A stretch of DNA of 19,416 nucleotides from an uncultured Bacillota bacterium. Its GTDB lineage: Bacteria > Bacillota > Clostridia > Christensenellales > UBA1242. The stretch is from the NCBI GenBank assembly GCA_900551705.1, contig URWY01000015.1, positions 1 to 19,416 on the forward strand, given 5' to 3'. A program made the position numbers and the translations under genes. Every line of letters starts with the position of its first letter. The first letter of the stretch is position 1. This document shows, piece by piece, positions 14,339 to 19,416 of this stretch. Below the pieces are notes generated by a model. The model was given only the letters and a program-made list of their open reading frames with translations, was not told the DNA's origin and ran no database searches.

Positions 14339-14773
14339 ATGATTGAAAAATACATCTCAAAAAGCGCTGAACAAACAAAACAAATTGCAAAATCAATCGC
14401 CCAAAATGTTAAAAATTGTGGCGTTTATATTTTAAGCGGCGATTTAGGTGCTGGCAAAACAACTTTCACAAAAGGTTTTGCTCTCGGTCTTGGCATTACA
14501 GATATCGTCACAAGCCCAACGTTCACAATTATGAATGAATACACAGGCGAAAACTTTGCTCTTTTCCATTTTGATATGTATAGATTGAATGATGTCAGCG
14601 AAGCCTATGCTCTTGGTTTTGAAGAATACTTTGACAATACAAATTTAAAAGGAATTTGCCTTGTTGAATGGGCAGAAAATGTTGCAGGACTTATCTCAAA
14701 ACCATATCACAAAATCACATTCAACAAATTAAGCGATAATGAAAGAGAAATAATTTTAGAGGAAATCGTATGA
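14339..14773 (+). CDS. tsaE: tRNA t6A biosynthesis ATPase TsaE
   Basis: TsaE is the P-loop ATPase that, with TsaB and TsaD, supports transfer of threonylcarbamoyl to A37 of ANN-decoding tRNAs. The 144-aa protein is of typical length. Landmarks are Walker A GDLGAGKTT (34-42), SPTFTIMNEY (59-68), the FHFDMYRL block (76-83, Asp79) and LVEWAEN (108-114). There is no SD before the ATG; a promoter lies so close that the mRNA should be leaderless. Its stop overlaps the tsaB start in an ATGA, so the two are translationally coupled. tsaD is not in the window. Confidence 0.96.
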   Translation: MIEKYISKSAEQTKQIAKSIAQNVKNCGVYILSGDLGAGKTTFTKGFALGLGITDIVTSPTFTIMNEYTGENFALFHFDMYRLNDVSEAYALGFEEYFDNTNLKGICLVEWAENVAGLISKPYHKITFNKLSDNEREIILEEIV

Positions 14774-15396
14774 AAATTTTAGTTATTAACACCGCAGGAA
14801 TGACTGCGCAACTTGCCTTGCAAGCAGACAACTTGAATTATTTTAGCGAACTTGACGCTTCTATGAAGCACTCAGAAAACTTGCTACCAGAAATTGAAAA
14901 ATTGCTTAAAAAAGCAAATGTCAACTTAAATGAACTTGAATATCTCGCTGTTAATGTTGGCCCAGGTTCGTTTACTGGCCTTAGAATTTCAATAGCAACT
15001 GCAAAAGCACTTTTGGTAACTCACCCAACCTTAAAAGCAGTGAAATTTAATAGTTTTGAAATGCTAGCAAACAACTTTTTTGAAAATAACAAAGATGAGA
15101 AAATTGACATTGTTTTAAATGCTTTAAGCGGCTTGCATTTTGTATCAACTTTTGAAAATAACAAATTTTCAGAACCAAAAATGATTGAAAAATCTGAACT
15201 TGAAAATTTAAACAATATTGTTAGTAATGAAAATATTGAAAATTGCAATGTTAAACTTGCAAAATTTACTTGTGAAAATATGCTCAAAATTGCACTTGAA
15301 AAAATTGCAAAAAATGAAACCTGCCCAGAAAGCGAACTTGTTCCTTTATATATTCGTCCAAGCCAAGCAGAAGCGAATTTAATTAAAAATAAATAA
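14770..15396 (+). CDS. tsaB: tRNA t6A biosynthesis protein TsaB
   Basis: TsaB is the catalytically inactive ASKHA-fold partner that scaffolds TsaD and TsaE. The 208-aa protein shows KHSENLLPEIEKLL (33-46) and NVGPGSFTGLRISIATAKAL (62-81), both diagnostic. The first strand reads ILVINTAG rather than the more usual ILxIDTS, in line with the non-catalytic role. The second half is less conserved and Asn/Lys/Glu-rich. The start overlaps the tsaE stop by 4 nt, with an internal GAGGAA SD. It converges on rimI rather than preceding it in an operon. Confidence 0.95.
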   Translation: MKILVINTAGMTAQLALQADNLNYFSELDASMKHSENLLPEIEKLLKKANVNLNELEYLAVNVGPGSFTGLRISIATAKALLVTHPTLKAVKFNSFEMLANNFFENNKDEKIDIVLNALSGLHFVSTFENNKFSEPKMIEKSELENLNNIVSNENIENCNVKLAKFTCENMLKIALEKIAKNETCPESELVPLYIRPSQAEANLIKNK

Positions 15397-15407
15397 TTAA
15401 ATAAAAT

Positions 15408-15440
15408 AAAAAAAAGGTCAAAAAAATTACCTTTTTTATT
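15408..15440. terminator. Convergent terminator between tsaB and rimI
   Basis: An A/T-rich 9-bp stem (AAAAAAGGT 15410-15418, ACCTTTTTT 15429-15437) with a 10-nt loop sits between the two convergent genes. Only two G-C pairs close it, so it is a modest terminator. A- and T-runs on both sides would let it act in both directions. Confidence 0.6.
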
Positions 15441-15442
15441 TT

Positions 15443-15865
15443 TTAAATTAATTTTTCAAAAATTAAAGCATTTTCGCCGCTCTTATAGTAATTTCGGCGC
15501 AGATAAATATTTTTAAAATCATTTTTTTTATATAAATTAATCGCCGGAAAATTATTTTCTTTAACTTCTAGCCATATTTTTTCTATATTTTTATTTTTTG
15601 CAATATTTTCCAATTTTTTTATTAATTTTGTTGCAATATTTTGATTTTTAAATTCTTCTTTAACGGCTATTAAAAGCAAATTGTAACTATCTATTAAATC
15701 GTCTGCAATTAAAAAACCAACAATCTCACCTTCACTTACCGCTTTTAAAAAAATGTTGTTTGACTTTAAACCGCTTACAAAATTATCGTATGTCCAATCA
15801 AAATAACATTTTGAAATGTCATATATTTTTTGAATGTCGCTTTCATTTACAAATTCTATTGTCAT
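15443..15865 (-). CDS. rimI: GNAT N-acetyltransferase, RimI-like
   Basis: This 140-aa GNAT-fold protein resembles RimI, which acetylates the N-terminus of ribosomal protein S18. The C-terminal half is typical: WLEVKENNFPAINLYKKNDF (98-117), then RRNYY and a final ENALIFEK. The acetyl-CoA pyrophosphate loop normally written RxxGxG/A reads KNQNIA (73-78), with Asn at the glycine position. The protein is very rich in Asn, Lys and Ile. The ATG at 15865 is chosen: it begins the conserved fold and has a promoter 7 nt upstream, while a GTG at 15901 would overlap that promoter. The gene is convergent with tsaEB instead of being in the common tsaE-tsaB-rimI order. The true acceptor could be something other than S18. 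Confidence 0.8.
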   Translation of the reverse strand: MTIEFVNESDIQKIYDISKCYFDWTYDNFVSGLKSNNIFLKAVSEGEIVGFLIADDLIDSYNLLLIAVKEEFKNQNIATKLIKKLENIAKNKNIEKIWLEVKENNFPAINLYKKNDFKNIYLRRNYYKSGENALIFEKLI

Positions 15866-15872
15866 GTTTAAT

Positions 15873-15901
15873 ATTATAACTAATTTAAGACAAATAACCA
15901 A
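15873..15901 (-). promoter_or_regulatory. rimI promoter, predicted leaderless
   Basis: On the minus strand, -35 TTGGTT (15901-15896), a 17-bp spacer and a perfect -10 TATAAT (15878-15873). The -10 ends 7 nt before the ATG at 15865, and there is no SD. Confidence 0.65.
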
Positions 15902-15908
15902 ATTTAAT

Positions 15909-15941
15909 TTGAAAATATTTCATTTCGTTGTATATTATAAT
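15909..15941 (+). promoter_or_regulatory. pgk-tpiA promoter
   Basis: -35 TTGAAA (15909-15914) is followed after 16 bp by TATATT (15931-15936). An overlapping perfect TATAAT at 15936-15941 would have a 21-bp spacer. The region diverges from the rimI promoter. Confidence 0.5.
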
Positions 15942-15961
15942 TAGATTTAAGGGGGATAACT

Positions 15962-17146
15962 ATGAAAAAAATGCTTACAGATTTAGACTTGAAAAACAAA
16001 AGAGTGCTTTTAAGGGTCGATTTTAATGTTCCTTTGGACGATAACGGCTATATTGTTGACGACACAAGAATTTATGAAGCAATGCCAACAATTAGATATA
16101 TTTTAAAACAAGGTGCAAAACTTATTATATGCTCTCACCTTGGCAGACCAAACGGAGAATATAATCCAAAATACTCTATGTTTCCTGTCGCACAACAACT
16201 TATTAAATATTTAATTAACAGAGTTTATTTTGCTGTCGATGTTGTTGGTCCAGACGCCATGGAAAAAGCAAAAAATTTAAAACCCGGCGAAGTTTTGCTT
16301 CTTGAAAATTTAAGATTTTGTAAAGAAGAAGAAGCAGACGATTTGTTCTTTGCAAGAAAACTTGCAAGTATGGCAGATATCTATATTGATGATGCGTTCG
16401 GCGTTGTCCACAGAAAACATGCTTCCATTCATAGAGTCGCAAAAATGTTGCCAAACGCAATGGGCTTTTTGATGGGCAAAGAAATAAACGCTATCACAAG
16501 CGCTATGAATAACCCAGATAGACCTTTTGTTGCAATTTTAGGCGGAGCAAAAGTTAGCGATAAAATCGCTGTTATTAAAAACCTTCTTCCAAAAGCAGAC
16601 ACAATTTTAATTGGCGGTGCTATGGCTTTCACTTTCCTAAAAGCAGAAGGCTATGATGTCGGAACAAGCATAATTGATGAAGAAAAATTGGAAATAGCAA
16701 AAAACACCCTAGATGAAGCAAAAGCACTTGGTAAAACAATTTTACTCCCTGTTGATGTTGTTTGCACGGAAGTTTACAGTCCTTCCGCTCGAGGAACAGT
16801 CTACCCTGTTGATAAAATCCCAGAAGATATGATGGGGCTTGACATCGGTCCTGAAACAATCAAACTTTTCTCAAAAGTTATAAAAGAAGCTCACACCGTT
16901 ATTTGGAACGGCCCTGTTGGCGTGTTTGAGTTTGATAGTTTTGCAGACGGAACAAAAAAGATTGCAAAAGCGCTCACAAAAGTGAACGGCACAACAATAG
17001 TTGGCGGCGGCGACACTGCTGCTGCAATTCACGAATTTGGATATGAAGATTATATAACACATATCTCAACTGGCGGCGGCGCGAGTTTGAAACTCCTTGA
17101 AGGCGCAGACCTTCCTGGTCTTGATGTTCTGGACGATAAAGAATAA
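15962..17146 (+). CDS. pgk: Phosphoglycerate kinase
   Basis: This enzyme transfers the acyl phosphate of 1,3-bisphosphoglycerate to ADP in glycolysis. The 394-aa protein is complete and canonical: RVDFNVP (18-24), SHLGRP (58-63), GGAKVSDK (194-201), NGPVGVFE (316-323), GGGDTAAA (348-355) and HISTGGGASLKLLEG (367-381). A strong SD (AAGGGGG, about 15949-15955) precedes the ATG. It is the first gene of an operon with tpiA. A gap gene, often the upstream partner, is absent. Confidence 0.98.
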   Translation: MKKMLTDLDLKNKRVLLRVDFNVPLDDNGYIVDDTRIYEAMPTIRYILKQGAKLIICSHLGRPNGEYNPKYSMFPVAQQLIKYLINRVYFAVDVVGPDAMEKAKNLKPGEVLLLENLRFCKEEEADDLFFARKLASMADIYIDDAFGVVHRKHASIHRVAKMLPNAMGFLMGKEINAITSAMNNPDRPFVAILGGAKVSDKIAVIKNLLPKADTILIGGAMAFTFLKAEGYDVGTSIIDEEKLEIAKNTLDEAKALGKTILLPVDVVCTEVYSPSARGTVYPVDKIPEDMMGLDIGPETIKLFSKVIKEAHTVIWNGPVGVFEFDSFADGTKKIAKALTKVNGTTIVGGGDTAAAIHEFGYEDYITHISTGGGASLKLLEGADLPGLDVLDDKE

Positions 17147-17183
17147 CCACAAAAAACAAAAATAAATTATATAAGGAGTTAAT

Positions 17184-17921
17184 ATGAAAGAATTGATTTA
17201 TGCAAATTTCAAAATGAATAAAACTTTTTCCGAAACAAAAGATTATTTGAAAGAATTAGACGCATTATTGGTTGACGAACCACAAAAAATTTGTTTGTTC
17301 TTGCCATATACTTCTTTATATCTCTCAAAACTATATAAAGGCGAAAAATTTTTATTTGGCGCTCAAAATATGTTTGAAGAAGAAAGCGGCGGCTACACAG
17401 GCGAAATCTCCGCTCCTATGCTCGCAGATTTGAAAGTCAAAACTGTTATGCTTGGTCATAGCGATCGTAAAAAATTTGGCGAAACAAACTTGCAAATTAA
17501 TAAAAAAATCAAAACTGCATTAAGATATGGCTTTCAAATAGTTTTATGCGTTGGCGAAACACGCGCTCAACGCAATTCAGGAAAAACAAAAATCGCCATA
17601 GAAAAAGAACTTGGCGAAATCTTGTTTGGAATTTACGAAAACGAACTCAAAAACATAACAATCGCTTACGAACCTGTTTGGGCTGTTGGCACAGGCAAAA
17701 TTGCAGACAGCAAAACAATCAGCGAAGCAGTAAAATTTATTCGTTCAACAATAAATAGATTGTATTCAGAAACAGCAGGAAAAGAAATCAAAATTGTTTA
17801 TGGCGGCAGCATTACCCCACAAACAGCAAGAGATATCTATAAAAATAAAAACATCAACGGAGTGCTGGTTGGCGGAACAAGTTTAAATGCCGTGGAATTT
17901 GCAAAACTTATTAAAGCATAA
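17184..17921 (+). CDS. tpiA: Triosephosphate isomerase
   Basis: This enzyme interconverts dihydroxyacetone phosphate and glyceraldehyde 3-phosphate. The 245-aa protein has Lys10 (NFKMN), His92 (GHS), the catalytic base Glu163 in AYEPVWAVGTGK (161-172, hinge and loop 6), and the phosphate-binding YGGSI and LVGGTSL segments. The motif normally GHSERR reads GHSDRK, so the usually invariant Glu after HisSer (Glu97 in standard numbering) is Asp94; the codon is clearly GAT. The gene is otherwise intact. SD AAGGAG lies about 7 nt before the ATG. It lies 37 nt after pgk with no hairpin between, and ends at a strong terminator. Confidence 0.97.
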   Translation: MKELIYANFKMNKTFSETKDYLKELDALLVDEPQKICLFLPYTSLYLSKLYKGEKFLFGAQNMFEEESGGYTGEISAPMLADLKVKTVMLGHSDRKKFGETNLQINKKIKTALRYGFQIVLCVGETRAQRNSGKTKIAIEKELGEILFGIYENELKNITIAYEPVWAVGTGKIADSKTISEAVKFIRSTINRLYSETAGKEIKIVYGGSITPQTARDIYKNKNINGVLVGGTSLNAVEFAKLIKA

Positions 17922-17950
17922 AAAAATCTCTCAATCGAGAGATTTTTTAT
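17921..17950. terminator. Bidirectional terminator of tpiA and the LRR gene
   Basis: A perfect 12-bp stem (AAAAAATCTCTC 17921-17932, GAGAGATTTTTT 17937-17948) with a 4-nt loop lies at the tpiA stop. Because of its A- and T-runs it can also end the convergent LRR gene, whose stop is about 20 bp away. Confidence 0.85.
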
Positions 17951-17968
17951 TTTCCTGGTTTTGCTTAT

Positions 17969-19416
17969 TTACGCTCTTTTAATATCGCAGGTAATTTGTG
18001 CTAATAAAATATTTGATTTAACCACATCTCCTTTTTTTACTGTAACCCATTGCCCATCAATTACCATCCCGTAATCTTCTGCATATATCCAACCTTCGCC
18101 AATTTTATTTGTAAGTTGACTACATCTTGCAAACGCATATTTTTCAATACTTTTTACAGTATTTGGTATTTCAAAAGAAATTAATTCTTCATATCCAGAA
18201 AAAGCAAATTGTGCTATAACAACAATTCCATCAGGAATAACTCCATTTTTTGCTCCTCTAAGGAGTTTATTTGTTTCTTTTTCTATTAAAGAACTCCCAT
18301 CAGCGAAATATGTTACATTATCTTTATCGACTGTTATTAAGTTTAAATTATTACAATCACTAAATGCCCCATTTCCTATATTAGTAACATTTTTAGGAAT
18401 ATTTACTTCAGAAAGTTTTGTACATGAAGCAAAAGCATGTTCTCCTATATACTCTACTCCAGAGCCTATTAATATTGAATTTAAATTACGACAATCACAA
18501 AATGCTTTTGCTTCAACACTAATAATATTATATGGTATGGTAATAGAAGAAAGTCCTTGACATCTGAAAAAAGCATCTTCTGCAATAATCGTTACGGAAA
18601 AATCATTTGGAATAACGCTTTTTTTGCATCCAGATATTAATTTTTTACTTGCTGTCTCAATTAAACAATTTCCATCGCTATGATAATATTTATTTTCTGA
18701 TGCAACATTAATTGATACTAAATTATTACATTCTGAAAAAGGATTTTTCCCAATATAAGTTACACTACTTGGAATTGTAATTGATATTAAACTACTACAA
18801 AACCCAAAAGCAGTAAACCCAATATTTGTTACACTTTTTGGTATTTCAATTTTATTTAAATTGGTACACTGATAAAATGCATACGCATCAATATTAAGCA
18901 ATCCATTTGGCATTACAATTTCTGTAGCGTCAGAATTTTGAAAACAAAAACCATTAATAATTTTACAACCATTTTGAATTATATAACTTTTTTGTTCCGT
19001 ATCAATTATATCCCAAGCAATAATGTATTTATTAATTTTATTTCCTAAATATTTAATTCCATCTTTTATTATTCTTGGTTGTAAGCTATCACATTCTTCA
19101 AACGGATCAAATCCAATGCTATTCAAACTATCTGGAATAATAATATCTACTAATTCATAGCATTCTGAAAAAGCGCTTTCTCCTATAATTGTTACACCAT
19201 TTGGAATTATAATGTCCGTTAAATTAGTTCCTGCAAATGAAAATTCGCAAATATTTTTAAGAGAATTTGGCAATTTAATTGATGTTAAACTGCTGCAATC
19301 AAAGAATGCCTCTTTACCAATGCTGGTTGTTGTGTAGTCTTGCCCCTTAACAATTAATTTACTTGGAATGTCAAGCTCTGTTGGGTTACCAACTGGACCT
19401 GTAATAGTTGCTGTTT
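17969..19416 (-). CDS. BspA-like leucine-rich-repeat protein, N-terminus outside window
   Basis: The reading frame stays open to the right edge, giving at least 481 residues; the true start is beyond the window. A TTG at 19273 is not a credible start, because repeat sequence continues upstream of it (for example GKEAFFDCSSLTSIKLP). The protein is built from about 23-residue BspA/LRR_5 repeats of the form IxxxAFxxCxxLxxIxIPxSVTxIG. They are interrupted by DGxxLIExxxxKLIxGxxxxVIP blocks, as is usual in this family. The last 45 or so residues (WIYAEDYGMVIDGQWVTVKKG onward) are not repeats. No LPXTG or other wall anchor is seen at the C-terminus. Such proteins are usually surface-exposed adhesins, but the signal peptide is not in view and location is inference. 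Confidence 0.9.
   Translation of the reverse strand, partial: TATITGPVGNPTELDIPSKLIVKGQDYTTTSIGKEAFFDCSSLTSIKLPNSLKNICEFSFAGTNLTDIIIPNGVTIIGESAFSECYELVDIIIPDSLNSIGFDPFEECDSLQPRIIKDGIKYLGNKINKYIIAWDIIDTEQKSYIIQNGCKIINGFCFQNSDATEIVMPNGLLNIDAYAFYQCTNLNKIEIPKSVTNIGFTAFGFCSSLISITIPSSVTYIGKNPFSECNNLVSINVASENKYYHSDGNCLIETASKKLISGCKKSVIPNDFSVTIIAEDAFFRCQGLSSITIPYNIISVEAKAFCDCRNLNSILIGSGVEYIGEHAFASCTKLSEVNIPKNVTNIGNGAFSDCNNLNLITVDKDNVTYFADGSSLIEKETNKLLRGAKNGVIPDGIVVIAQFAFSGYEELISFEIPNTVKSIEKYAFARCSQLTNKIGEGWIYAEDYGMVIDGQWVTVKKGDVVKSNILLAQITCDIKRA

Noticed and set aside
15866..15901. GTG start for rimI at 15901
   Set aside because: It would run through a near-consensus promoter, and the GNAT fold begins at the ATG at 15865.

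Overview
The window is an AT-rich stretch of a low-GC Gram-positive (Bacillota) chromosome. UGG encodes Trp and UGA is used as a stop (tsaE ends in TGA), so the genetic code is the standard bacterial one and not the Mycoplasma code. A YlmC/YmxH-type PRC-barrel protein, the trigger factor-ClpP-ClpX gene order, QueH, PcrA with a C-terminal Tudor-like tail and a BspA-like leucine-rich-repeat protein together suggest an uncultured, probably gut-associated, Clostridia-like lineage. That assignment is inference; no rRNA or other phylogenetic marker was compared.

Layout. Positions 1-207 are a hairpin-rich non-coding edge that begins with ten G residues. Enolase follows on the minus strand, then a ZIP-family metal transporter and an alpha/beta hydrolase on the plus strand. 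Next come a small membrane protein and a family-2 glycosyltransferase with a TPR-like tail (minus), a PRC-barrel protein (plus), and a membrane PH-domain protein with a short-chain dehydrogenase in one operon (minus). A stand-alone dnaA with its own promoter sits at 6539-7900. Positions 14250-7979 are a block on the minus strand: pcrA, queH, tig, clpP, clpX. Diverging from pcrA is tsaE-tsaB (plus), which converges on rimI (minus). A pgk-tpiA glycolytic operon (plus) follows, and the window ends inside a BspA-like LRR gene (minus) whose N-terminus lies outside.

Function. Nearly everything is core housekeeping: lower glycolysis (eno, pgk, tpiA), replication initiation (dnaA), DNA repair helicase (pcrA), protein folding and degradation (tig, clpP, clpX), and tRNA modification (tsaE/tsaB for t6A, queH for queuosine). 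The accessory part is small: hydrolase, glycosyltransferase, SDR/PH pair, LRR protein. There is no phage, CRISPR, recognised insertion sequence or defence system, and I found no convincing undescribed multi-gene system.

The most interesting signals are non-coding. (1) Four genes (hydrolase, pcrA, tsaE, rimI) lack a Shine-Dalgarno site and have a promoter -10 element ending only 6-7 nt before the ATG, which predicts leaderless mRNAs beside neighbours with strong SD sites. (2) A GC-rich element of about 83 bp between pcrA and queH can fold as a closing helix enclosing three hairpins. (3) A tandem array of hairpins with T-tracts lies downstream of eno. (4) dnaA is separated from dnaN and has no visible DnaA boxes. 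(5) The triosephosphate isomerase has Asp in place of a normally invariant Glu.
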